A DNA stretch of 64,000 nt from CBDCTM01 sp965222005. Its GTDB lineage: Bacteria > Bacteroidota > Bacteroidia > Chitinophagales > Saprospiraceae. The notes below the pieces were generated by a model. It was not told where the DNA came from. It searched no databases and saw nothing but the letters and a program-made list of their open reading frames with translations. Both the position numbers and the translations under genes were made by a program. Positions within the stretch are counted from its first letter, which is position 1, and the number at the start of each line of letters is the position of its first letter. The stretch covers positions 868,001 through 932,000 of the forward strand of contig OZ244935.1 in the NCBI GenBank assembly GCA_965222005.1, in the 5' to 3' direction. Shown here one piece after another: positions 39,903-48,173 of the stretch.

Positions 39903-42900
39903 ATGAATTCGTACAAGAGATTGGTCAACATCGCCGGATGGCTGGTGTTTGCAATAGCTACGATCGTATATTTTTTGTCCGTTGAGCGTACTGGCAGTCT
40001 GTGGGATTGTGGTGAATTTATTGCCGGAGCATACAAGCTCCAGGTCGTTCACCCTCCTGGTGCGCCGCTATTCTTACTCGTCGGTCGTATGTTCACCCTA
40101 TTTGCCGAGCTTTTTTCCAACAACCTTTCCGACATAGCCTTTGCAGTCAATATGCTTTCCGGTATATGTACTGCGTTTACGGCCACCTTTGTGTGTTGGA
40201 CAACCATCATTTTAGGCAAAATGGCGCTAATTGGGCGCCAAGAAGAGCCCGACAGCAGCCAGACGCTGGTGTTGGCAGGAGCAGGTGTAGTGGCAGGGCT
40301 CAGCACGGCCTTTGCTACATCGATCTGGTTTTCGGCGGTGGAAGGCGAGGTATATGCTATGAGTACCATGTTTACCGCTATGACGCTTTGGTCGATGATG
40401 AAGTGGTACAATTTGCCCGACACGCCGCAGGCTGATCGTTGGGTAGTATTTACGATATATGCAGCAGGGCTATCTGTAGGTGTTCACCTGCTCAGCCTTT
40501 TGACCTTCCCGGCTCTTGCGATGTTTTATTATTTCAAAAAGAACAAAGAGCGCACCTTCAAAGGAATGGCTATTGCCGCTGCCGTCGGGGTGGTTGGCAT
40601 TGTGGTCATACAAAAGCTCGTGATCGTAGGTATTCCCGAACTATGGGCTAAATTTGAATTGCTCATGGTAAATAGCCTGGGCATGCCCTTTCACTCCGGT
40701 TTATTCCCCACTATTTTGCTGGTAGCTGCGATACTGGTAATACCATTGCTTTACATCCACCAAAAAATTGAATCTAAAATCCCGATTTATGTGCTGGCAG
40801 GGCTATTGATATTTATCGTCTTTTTCCTTCACGATGGTGTTTCCGGCAATCAGATAGCGAGAAAATTGATCGCGGCACTGCTCATTGGCGGCGCAGCTTA
40901 TTCCATCAAATGGTTCACCAGCTATCCTGGAGAAGCGCAGCTCATTTTGGTTAGTATTGCGCTGGTAGTCATCAGCTTTTCTACTATCGGCGTGGTTGTG
41001 ATTCGCGCCAATGCCAATACACCTATCAATATGAATGAGCCGAGCGATGCGATGCGATTGCTACCCTACCTCAATCGCGAACAATATGGGGAGCGCCCCT
41101 TGCTGCGTGGCCCGCATTACCAGACCCGTATTGAAAGAACCAATGTGGAAGATCGCTATGGCCGCTTGGGTGATCGCTACGAAATTGTAGATCACAAAGC
41201 CGAGCATGTTTTCGATAAAGGAGACCAGATGTTGTTTCCCAGGCTCGGTCATTTGGATGAAGCTCGTAAGCCGCTCTACGAGATGTGGCTGGGGCACAAG
41301 CGAAAACCCACAATGGGCGATAATATCAAGTTCTTCTTCCAATACCAGATCGGCTGGATGTACTGGCGGTATTTCATGTGGAATTTCTCCGGCCGCCAAA
41401 ACGGGGAGCAGGGTTTTTATTCCTGGGATAAGACTTCCGGCAATTGGCTGTCGGGTATTCCCTTTATTGACAATATGCGGCTGGGCAATCAAAGCCAGCT
41501 CCCTGAAATGAACCGCACTGACCAATCGCGCAATCGATACTTTATGCTGCCTTTCCTTTTTGGTCTGCTCGGCATGTACTTCCATTACAAACGACGACCC
41601 AAAGACTTTCTGGGCCTCCTCACCCTCTTCATCATCACAGGTGTGGGCATCATCGTGTATTCCAATCAGCCGCCCAATGAGCCGCGCGAGCGCGATTACG
41701 TGCTGGCAGGGTCGATATTCACCTACGCCATTTGGATTGGCATGGCGGTGCTGGCACTTTTCGAATTGCTCAAACAGCGAGCCGGGCAATCGGCTAAGAT
41801 GGCCGCGCCGATAGCATTTGCCGTTATCCTCATCGCCCCATTGCTGATGGGCTTTCAGAATTTTGATGATCACAGTCGCCGGCACCACTCTGCTTCCCGC
41901 GACTACGCCAGCAACTTCCTCAACTCCTGCGAGCCGAATGCCATCATTTTCACTTATGGCGACAATGACACTTACCCCCTTTGGTATGCTCAGGAAGTAG
42001 AGAACATCCGTACGGATGTGCGGGTTGTCAACCTTAGCCTGATTGCTGTTGATTGGTATATCGACCAGCTTAGAAGGAAAGTGAACGACTCGCCCCCTAT
42101 CAAGATGAGTCTTAGCTCGGAATCGCTTCGTGGCTTTAAGCGGATTCAGATACCCATCGATCCGTACGGGCATAGCAAAGGGAAGGGGCCTCAGGACATT
42201 TACAGCGCCTTAAAGTTTTTGGAAGAAGACCATCCTCTCCAAACCCAGGGAGGGCGCCCCCTCGACAGCTACTTCCCCACCAAGTCTCTCATGATACCGA
42301 TCAACCGCGCCAAAGCCCGTCAAATGGGTATGATCAATGCCAGCGATTCGACCCTTACCAATGCGATGGTATTCAATCTGAATAAAGGGTCGTATATGCT
42401 GAAAGGCGATGCGGCTGTTTTGGACATCGTAGCTTCCAACATCTGGGAGCGGCCCATTTACTTTGCCGTCACCTGCCGCCAGGAGTCGCTGATGGGCTTA
42501 CAGGATTATACCCAGCTGGAGGGCCTGGCGCTTCGTATAGTACCGAAAAAATCGAACGGAGACCCTGTATATGGTATGATCGGTAATGGTCGTGTGAATG
42601 TTGATAAGTTTTATAGCAACTTTATGAACAAATTCCGCTGGGGCAACTTTGACAAAGCCAGTTTGTATGTCGATCGGTCTTATGGGCCTACCATCCAAAC
42701 CTCGCGTTTTGGTGTGCTGCGAGTAGTGACTGAAATGACCAACAGGGGTGATAATGAACGGGCAGTTCAATTGCTCGATAAGTATTTTGAAGCCTTCCCG
42801 CACATGAATTTCCCTTATGATGCCAATACGATCCTGTTTATCAATATGTACCTCAAAGCTAATGCGCTTGACAAAGCCAAACAGCATATGCGGATACTTG

Positions 42901-43082
42901 CTGAATATACTGCCGACAAACTGGCCTTTTTCAATTCCCTTTCCGAAGATACCATTGAAGCTGGTTATTCGGGCGAAGCTTCTAATTCTCTGCGTGCCAA
43001 AATGGATTTGCAGAGAATTGCAAAAGATGTAATCAAGGAGCCGGAATTTGAACAGGAATTGAAGAATATTTTAGGTGAATAA
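39903..43082 (+). CDS. DUF2723 large membrane protein
   Basis: 1059 residues. The N-terminal half has about ten membrane helices, starting VNIAGWLVFAIATIVYFLSVERTGSLWDCGEFIAGAYKLQVVHPPGAPLF, the hallmark of DUF2723, a GT-C glycosyltransferase-like family in Bacteroidota. The Asp/Glu pair in LWDCGEF resembles the catalytic acidic site of GT-C enzymes. After a second membrane cluster near residues 540-640 comes a soluble domain with TYGDNDTYPLWYAQEVENIRTDVRVVNLSL and a helical C-terminus. A role in protein or lipid mannosylation is suggested by the fold class but not shown. rpiB follows after 15 bases. Confidence 0.9.
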   Translation: MNSYKRLVNIAGWLVFAIATIVYFLSVERTGSLWDCGEFIAGAYKLQVVHPPGAPLFLLVGRMFTLFAELFSNNLSDIAFAVNMLSGICTAFTATFVCWTTIILGKMALIGRQEEPDSSQTLVLAGAGVVAGLSTAFATSIWFSAVEGEVYAMSTMFTAMTLWSMMKWYNLPDTPQADRWVVFTIYAAGLSVGVHLLSLLTFPALAMFYYFKKNKERTFKGMAIAAAVGVVGIVVIQKLVIVGIPELWAKFELLMVNSLGMPFHSGLFPTILLVAAILVIPLLYIHQKIESKIPIYVLAGLLIFIVFFLHDGVSGNQIARKLIAALLIGGAAYSIKWFTSYPGEAQLILVSIALVVISFSTIGVVVIRANANTPINMNEPSDAMRLLPYLNREQYGERPLLRGPHYQTRIERTNVEDRYGRLGDRYEIVDHKAEHVFDKGDQMLFPRLGHLDEARKPLYEMWLGHKRKPTMGDNIKFFFQYQIGWMYWRYFMWNFSGRQNGEQGFYSWDKTSGNWLSGIPFIDNMRLGNQSQLPEMNRTDQSRNRYFMLPFLFGLLGMYFHYKRRPKDFLGLLTLFIITGVGIIVYSNQPPNEPRERDYVLAGSIFTYAIWIGMAVLALFELLKQRAGQSAKMAAPIAFAVILIAPLLMGFQNFDDHSRRHHSASRDYASNFLNSCEPNAIIFTYGDNDTYPLWYAQEVENIRTDVRVVNLSLIAVDWYIDQLRRKVNDSPPIKMSLSSESLRGFKRIQIPIDPYGHSKGKGPQDIYSALKFLEEDHPLQTQGGRPLDSYFPTKSLMIPINRAKARQMGMINASDSTLTNAMVFNLNKGSYMLKGDAAVLDIVASNIWERPIYFAVTCRQESLMGLQDYTQLEGLALRIVPKKSNGDPVYGMIGNGRVNVDKFYSNFMNKFRWGNFDKASLYVDRSYGPTIQTSRFGVLRVVTEMTNRGDNERAVQLLDKYFEAFPHMNFPYDANTILFINMYLKANALDKAKQHMRILAEYTADKLAFFNSLSEDTIEAGYSGEASNSLRAKMDLQRIAKDVIKEPEFEQELKNILGE

Positions 43083-43097
43083 TTCGTCAATAGTAGT

Positions 43098-43559
43098 ATG
43101 GATATTAAAACTATTGCCATTGGGAGCGATCATGCCGGCTTTTCAGCTAAAGCCAGTGTGGTCAATATGCTCAAAAAAACAGGCTACACCGTTTTAGACT
43201 GCGGTACCGACAGTGAAAACTCTGTAGATTATCCCGATTTTATTCATCCCGTCGCCGAGGCAGTGGAAATGAATAAGGCAGATGTCGGGATCATCCTTTG
43301 CGGCAGTGGCAACGGAGCCGCTATGACCGCCAACAAGCATCCCGGCATCCGCGCTGCGCTAGCCTGGACCAAGGAGCTGGCCGCATTGGGCCGCCAGCAT
43401 AATGATGCCAATGTATTGGCTATCCCGGCCCGCTTTGTCAAAAAAAAGCGAGTCAAAAAAATGGTGACAACTTTTTTGGCAACTGCCTTTGAGGGAGGCC
43501 GCCATCAGCGGCGAGTCGATAAAATAGCCTTGCAGAATAGTTCGTTTTCAAAATGTTGA
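43098..43559 (+). CDS. rpiB: Ribose-5-phosphate isomerase B
   Basis: 153 residues with the RpiB pattern AIGSDHAGFSAKASV, DCGTDSENSVDYPDF, the catalytic Cys in IILCGSGNGAAMTANK near residue 68, and the His in RQHNDANVLAIPAR near 100. Interconverts ribose-5-phosphate and ribulose-5-phosphate in the pentose phosphate pathway. It is the second gene after DUF2723, 15 bases downstream, and has a normal length. Confidence 0.96.
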   Translation: MDIKTIAIGSDHAGFSAKASVVNMLKKTGYTVLDCGTDSENSVDYPDFIHPVAEAVEMNKADVGIILCGSGNGAAMTANKHPGIRAALAWTKELAALGRQHNDANVLAIPARFVKKKRVKKMVTTFLATAFEGGRHQRRVDKIALQNSSFSKC

Positions 43560-43599
43560 TTTGTCCTTCTTGTACCCCGCTTTGTAAATAATTTGACTT

Positions 43600-45228
43600 A
43601 TGCAATACATTTCAAAATACCTGGCGGCGGTAGTAGGTGTACTGGCCTGCCTTAACTCTTTGATTGCTCAGCCTGAAAGTAGTATATCATCTGCTCTCCC
43701 CGATTCCGGCGCTGAGTTCGACGCCTCCTCTTTTGCCCAAAGCATTACTGCGCAAGATATTCAGGCACACCTCCATATACTGGCTTCCGATGAGTATGAA
43801 GGCCGCGAAACCGGTACTCCCGGCAATCGAAAAGCGGCCCGCTACATCGCCGGTGTATTTGAAAAGCTGGGCCTGCCCGCTGTAGGCGAACAGGGAACTT
43901 ACTTTCAAAACATCGCTTTCAGATGGACCAAATGGGATAAGATTTCCATGAATGTGGATGATCAGAAATATCGGCATTTGCGCGATTTCGTGTCTTTTCC
44001 TGTCAGAAATGGAGATGCGGACATTACAGCAAATGAGGTCTTATTTCTGGGCTATGGAATTGACGATCCACGCTATAGCGATTATAAAGGAGTGAATGTA
44101 CGGGGCAAGGTACTATTGGTGTATAAAGGAGAGCCGCTAAACAAATCAGGCATTTCGTATATCACGGGCACTAAAAAGCTATCGGATTGGAGCAATGACT
44201 GGCAGAAGAAACTGAAAGCAGCCAGGCAAAAAGGCGCCCGCGCCATATTGATTATTGATAATGAAATCCAGAAAGTGATCAGCGAAAACCGGCGCTTTTT
44301 GGTTGGGCCACAAGTATCGCTGGGTGCTGAAGACGAGCTTTCCGGGCAGCTGGCCAACAATTGCCTGATCTCTACCAACATCGCCAAGGACATCATTGGT
44401 AAGCAGATGAAAAAGGTGGTCAAAGCCAGAAAGAAAATTCAAAAAAAGGGGAAGCCCAAAAATGTAATACTCTCCTGTTCTTTCGCTATGACACAAAAAA
44501 GGCATATCAAGCCGCTCATAGGCGAGAATGTGCTGGGTTATATTGAAGGTACTGATGAAAAACTAAAAGAGGAGCTGGTGATCGTCACAGCACATTACGA
44601 CCACCTCGGCCGGCGCGGCGATGCCATTTACAATGGCGCCGATGATAATGGCAGCGGCACTTCCACCGTACTCGATATAGCGGAGGCATTTACACTGGCT
44701 AAAAAGCAAGGTGCTGGGCCGCGCCGCAGTGTATTGGTCATGCTGGTGACAGGAGAAGAGAAGGGGCTACTGGGATCTCAATATTACAGTGAAAGGCCCA
44801 TTTTTCCAATTGCCAATACGATTGCCAATTTGAATGTGGATATGATAGGCCGGTCCGATGAAAAGCATCAGGATAATATGCGCTACATTTATGTGATTGG
44901 CTCAAACCGGCTAAGTACACAGTTGCATGATATAAACGAAGCTGCAAATAAAAAATATACACAGCTCGAATTGGATTATACTTACAATGCACCTGATGAT
45001 CCCAACCGTTTTTATTACCGGTCCGATCACTACAATTTTGCTCAAAAGGGTATTCCAGCGATCTTCTATTTCAGCGGTACGCATGAAGATTATCACCGAA
45101 CCACCGACACGATGGATAAGATCAATTTTGAAAAAACAGCCATTATTGGCCAGCTGGTATTTTATACTGCCTGGGAATTGGCCAATCGGGACGAGCGAAT
45201 AAAGGTGGATGTGAAGCCCGGAGAATAG
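43600..45228 (+). CDS. Secreted M28-family metallopeptidase
   Basis: 542 residues: signal sequence to about residue 24, a first lobe (IQAHLHILASDEYEGRETGTPGNRKAARYIAG), a PA-type insert around residues 120-290 (KVLLVYKGEPLN), and the M28 zinc core: VTAHYDHLG near 330, YNGADDNGSGTST, TGEEKGLLGSQYY near 385, LNVDMIGRSD near 415, and the last His in THEDYHRTTDT near 505. Both zinc sites and the catalytic Glu are intact. Likely aminopeptidase acting outside the cell. Followed by a strong terminator. Confidence 0.94.
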   Translation: MQYISKYLAAVVGVLACLNSLIAQPESSISSALPDSGAEFDASSFAQSITAQDIQAHLHILASDEYEGRETGTPGNRKAARYIAGVFEKLGLPAVGEQGTYFQNIAFRWTKWDKISMNVDDQKYRHLRDFVSFPVRNGDADITANEVLFLGYGIDDPRYSDYKGVNVRGKVLLVYKGEPLNKSGISYITGTKKLSDWSNDWQKKLKAARQKGARAILIIDNEIQKVISENRRFLVGPQVSLGAEDELSGQLANNCLISTNIAKDIIGKQMKKVVKARKKIQKKGKPKNVILSCSFAMTQKRHIKPLIGENVLGYIEGTDEKLKEELVIVTAHYDHLGRRGDAIYNGADDNGSGTSTVLDIAEAFTLAKKQGAGPRRSVLVMLVTGEEKGLLGSQYYSERPIFPIANTIANLNVDMIGRSDEKHQDNMRYIYVIGSNRLSTQLHDINEAANKKYTQLELDYTYNAPDDPNRFYYRSDHYNFAQKGIPAIFYFSGTHEDYHRTTDTMDKINFEKTAIIGQLVFYTAWELANRDERIKVDVKPGE

Positions 45229-45243
45229 GGCTCCGATCCACAC

Positions 45244-45292
45244 AAAAAAAATGCGGTTTCATTCGGAATGTGAATGAAACCGCATTTTTTTT
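45244..45292. terminator. Bidirectional terminator
   Basis: A perfect 15-bp stem (AATGCGGTTTCATTC at 45250-45264 with GAATGAAACCGCATT at 45272-45286), 7-base loop, flanked by A-run on the left and T-run on the right. It works in either direction, ending the M28 peptidase transcript from the left. Confidence 0.92.
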
Positions 45293-45295
45293 AAA

Positions 45296-45366
45296 AGTGA
45301 GTTTAGGACCAGCCTTACCCCCCAATAAACTGGTCCCACTCACTATTTCAAGGCCACTTCTGACCT
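45296..45366. repeat. Duplicated structured element, copy 1
   Basis: An outer stem AGTGAGT (45296-45302) with ACTCACT (45338-45344), then an inner stem GGACCAG (45306-45312) with CTGGTCC (45330-45336), encloses the 17-base loop CCTTACCCCCCAATAAA. A second small hairpin follows, AGGCCA-CTTC-TGACCT (45351-45366). Copy 2 lies 174 bases downstream. Orientation of any transcript is not known; no promoter match was found. See the finding for the base changes. Confidence 0.85.
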
Positions 45367-45469
45367 CAAAGACTTTTGCATAATATCCCTTCAATACATA
45401 CAACCAATGATTGTATGGGGAGGATTTGCAGGGGGAGAGCAAAAATCAATTTTTCAATTTCTTTGGAGC

Positions 45470-45543
45470 TAGTGAGTATATGGAACCAGCCTTACCCCCC
45501 AATAAACTGGTTCCACTCACTATTCAAGGCCACTTCTGACCTT
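45470..45543. repeat. Duplicated structured element, copy 2
   Basis: Same architecture as copy 1: outer stem TAGTGAGT (45470-45477) with ACTCACTA (45515-45522), inner stem GGAACCAG (45482-45489) with CTGGTTCC (45507-45514), the identical 17-base loop, and a second hairpin AAGGCCA-CTTC-TGACCTT (45526-45543). Relative to copy 1 a G-C pair is replaced by an A-T pair in the inner stem, keeping the pairing. The surrounding 45367-45469 has no gene and no other repeat. Confidence 0.85.
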
Positions 45544-45698
45544 AACTCTTTCATATCTTCAATAGCCTTTTTTCAGGCTGTTTATCACTTTTGTCTAGGG
45601 GAAGGTTAGTGAACGTGTTGGCGGCAAAAAATTGTTCATTCGGCCTCCAACTTTTTTAGTTTTCGCAATCCTTTTCACCATACCCAATAACTATGCCA

Positions 45699-45950
45699 TT
45701 AGCAGGTAGAGGAATTGGCAAATGGCAAATTATTTTCGTCCAATAGAACGTCCAGATTTTCGGACTTGCTATTTTTCAGCATTTTATAATCTTCCTTATA
45801 CTTGGAGTAATCTGTATATTCTTTGTATCCTATCATGCTCGTTTGGCCCAGATCGAGTAATATTTGAAATCGCAGGTTTTTTTCTCTGTGAAAAAATTTG
45901 GTGATCAGGTTTTTGATTTGTCCACCTTGTATGCTGACAGTAGTTTTCAT
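45699..45950 (-). CDS. Possible small protein of unknown function
   Basis: 83 codons from ATG 45950: MKTTVSIQGGQIKNLITKFFH then a charged region with FQILLDLGQTSMIGYKEYTDYSKYKED and an acidic tail. Composition looks protein-like (balanced charges, few rare residues), but no known family or partner gene is recognised. It sits in a gene-poor gap between the duplicated hairpins and htpG, without a clear promoter. The antisense frame is a shadow. Confidence 0.45.
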   Translation of the reverse strand: MKTTVSIQGGQIKNLITKFFHREKNLRFQILLDLGQTSMIGYKEYTDYSKYKEDYKMLKNSKSENLDVLLDENNLPFANSSTC

Positions 45951-46202
45951 GGCATTCTTATTTGATAGTATCGAATGGATAAATAATACGCTTACAATTA
46001 TGCTTCATTTGTGGTTACTCCATAGCCCTTTTAGACTGAAAATGTGACGATCTATTTTGGCACATTGTACACCTCGCCCTGTAAAAATTGCTGGCCAGGC
46101 GCCTAAAAATGTTCATTTTTCGGCCATTTTGGCAGTATTTGCGCAATGGCATATGCTTTGGGTAGAGCAAATCAGATACTTTTAACCAAAACTCCTTACA
46201 AT

Positions 46203-48068
46203 ATGCAAAAGGGACAAATATCTGTTCAAACCGAAAACATTTTTCCCATCATTAAAAAATTCCTGTATTCCGATCAGGAAATATTTCTCAGAGAATTGAT
46301 TGCCAATGCCGTTGACGCTACTACCAAACTGAACACCCTGGCTTCGAGGGGCGATTTCAAAGGAGAGATGGGCGATACGACTATAGAGGTAGTGCTGGAC
46401 AAGGACAACAAAACCCTTACCATCAAAGATGCCGGAATCGGAATGACGGAAGAGGAAGTGAAAAAATACCTCAACCAGGTAGCCTTTTCAAGTGCCCGCG
46501 ACTTTCTGAAAAAATATGAGAACGATAGCAACATCATTGGTCACTTTGGCCTCGGATTCTACTCTGCCTTTATGGTGGCTGATAAGGTGGAGGTGATAAG
46601 CAAATCGTATAAAAAAACGAAGAAGGCAGTTAGATGGATTTGTGAAGGAGATCCCGAATACACTATCGAAGAGATGAAGCGCAAGGAGCGAGGTACGGAT
46701 GTTGTGTTACATATTTCTGAGGATAGCACCGAGTTTTTGGAAAATAGTCGAATTGAAGCATTACTCAACAAATATTGTCAGTTTTTGCCGATTGAAATAA
46801 AATTCGGCACCAAAACCGAAACCGTCGAAGAGGGCGAAGGCGATGAAAAAACCAGCAAAGAAATAGAAGTTGACAATATTATCAACAACCCAAATCCTGC
46901 CTGGAAAAAATCGCCGCGTAGCTTGAAGGAAAAAGACTACAAAGCCTTTTATCAAGAGCTCTATCCCTTCAGCCAGGAGCCCCTGTTTTGGATTCACCTC
47001 AACATCGACTACCCTTTCAACCTCACGGGCATCCTGTATTTTCCGCGCCTCAACAATACGCTCGAAGTACAAAAAAACAAAATCCAACTGTACTGCAATC
47101 AGGTCTTTGTGACCGATGATGTGAAGGCCATTGTTCCCGAGTTTCTTACGCTCCTGCACGGCGTAATCGACTCTCCGGACATCCCGCTCAATGTGTCGCG
47201 CAGCTATTTGCAGAGCGATCAGAACGTCAAAAAAATTAGTAGTTACATTACCAAGAAGGTAGCCGAAAAACTTGCCGCACTCTTCAAAAAAGACCGGAAA
47301 GACTTTGAATCGAAATGGAAAAATCTGGGTGTTTTTGTGAAATACGGTATGCTTTCGGAAGAGAAATTTCACAATAAGGCCGTCAAATTTGCGCTGCTCC
47401 ACAATGTGGACAATACCTTTTTTACCCTTGAGGAATATAAAGAGAAGATAAAAGCCGAGCAAAAAGACAAGTACGATAAATTAGTGATGATTTACACCAA
47501 CAACCCGGCAGAGCACGATAGCTTCATTCAGGCAGCCAAAAATAAAGGCTATGATGTGCTCGAATTCGATACGATGATCGATAATCACTTCATGCAGCAT
47601 CTGGAACACAAGCTGGGAGATGTGACCTTTGTACGCGTCGATTCCGACACGGTAGATAATTTGGTGCAAAAGGATGAAACGCAGGAATCGGTACTCAGTG
47701 AAAAGGAACAGGAGAAAGTGAAGGAGCTATTTACGGCTCAAATTGATGACAAGTCAGCCAGTATCCAGTTAAAGCCTCTATCCCCCGAAGATCAGCCGGT
47801 GCTCATCACGCGGCCTGAATTTATGCGCCGTATGAAGGAAATGCAGGCTTTGCAAGGTATGGGCGATAACGGTTTCCCTGATAATTATAATGTAGTGATC
47901 AACAGCAATCACCCGCTGGTTGTTGACAAACTGCTTAAAATGCGGAATGCCGAAAAAAAGGAAGATTTTGTACGGCACCTCTACAACCTGGCCCGCCTCA
48001 ATCAAGGCATGCTCAAAGGCACCGAACTGACCAACTTCATCAATAAAAGCATAGAGTTTTTGAAGTAA
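46203..48068 (+). CDS. htpG: Hsp90-family chaperone HtpG
   Basis: 621 residues from ATG 46203; an upstream ATG at 46146 is rejected because family members begin MQKGQISVQTENIFP. ATPase domain: FLRELIANAVDA, DAGIGMTEEE and GHFGLGFYSAFMVADKV, with the middle domain (WIHLNIDYPFNLTGILYFP, NVSRSYLQSDQNVKKI) and a C-terminal dimerisation domain. The client-loading Arg is in the middle domain. Slightly shorter than the E. coli protein but typical for Bacteroidota. No CIRCE or heat-shock operator was identified upstream. Confidence 0.97.
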   Translation: MQKGQISVQTENIFPIIKKFLYSDQEIFLRELIANAVDATTKLNTLASRGDFKGEMGDTTIEVVLDKDNKTLTIKDAGIGMTEEEVKKYLNQVAFSSARDFLKKYENDSNIIGHFGLGFYSAFMVADKVEVISKSYKKTKKAVRWICEGDPEYTIEEMKRKERGTDVVLHISEDSTEFLENSRIEALLNKYCQFLPIEIKFGTKTETVEEGEGDEKTSKEIEVDNIINNPNPAWKKSPRSLKEKDYKAFYQELYPFSQEPLFWIHLNIDYPFNLTGILYFPRLNNTLEVQKNKIQLYCNQVFVTDDVKAIVPEFLTLLHGVIDSPDIPLNVSRSYLQSDQNVKKISSYITKKVAEKLAALFKKDRKDFESKWKNLGVFVKYGMLSEEKFHNKAVKFALLHNVDNTFFTLEEYKEKIKAEQKDKYDKLVMIYTNNPAEHDSFIQAAKNKGYDVLEFDTMIDNHFMQHLEHKLGDVTFVRVDSDTVDNLVQKDETQESVLSEKEQEKVKELFTAQIDDKSASIQLKPLSPEDQPVLITRPEFMRRMKEMQALQGMGDNGFPDNYNVVINSNHPLVVDKLLKMRNAEKKEDFVRHLYNLARLNQGMLKGTELTNFINKSIEFLK

Positions 48069-48102
48069 GAGCATGTTGGGATTTTAGCCTGCGTAACTGA
48101 AC

Positions 48103-48144
48103 AAAAAAAAGCGAATTTGGAGAGGAAGTTTACTCCAAATTCGC
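48103..48144 (-). terminator. Terminator for the secreted T9SS protein gene
   Basis: A 12-bp perfect stem (GCGAATTTGGAG at 48111-48122 with CTCCAAATTCGC at 48133-48144) followed on the minus strand by eight T (48103-48110). Thus it ends the minus-strand gene at 48174; for htpG it has no T-run but may help. Confidence 0.85.
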
Positions 48145-48173
48145 CTTCGTTGTAGCCTTTCATGGCATCCAAC

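Noticed and set aside
41061..42173. 370-codon frame antisense to the DUF2723 gene
   Set aside because: It is a long shadow of the well-supported plus-strand gene and has no family features.
45296..45543. CRISPR array from the repeated element near 45.4 kb
   Set aside because: Only two copies with 174-base spacing and structured asymmetry, and no cas genes nearby.
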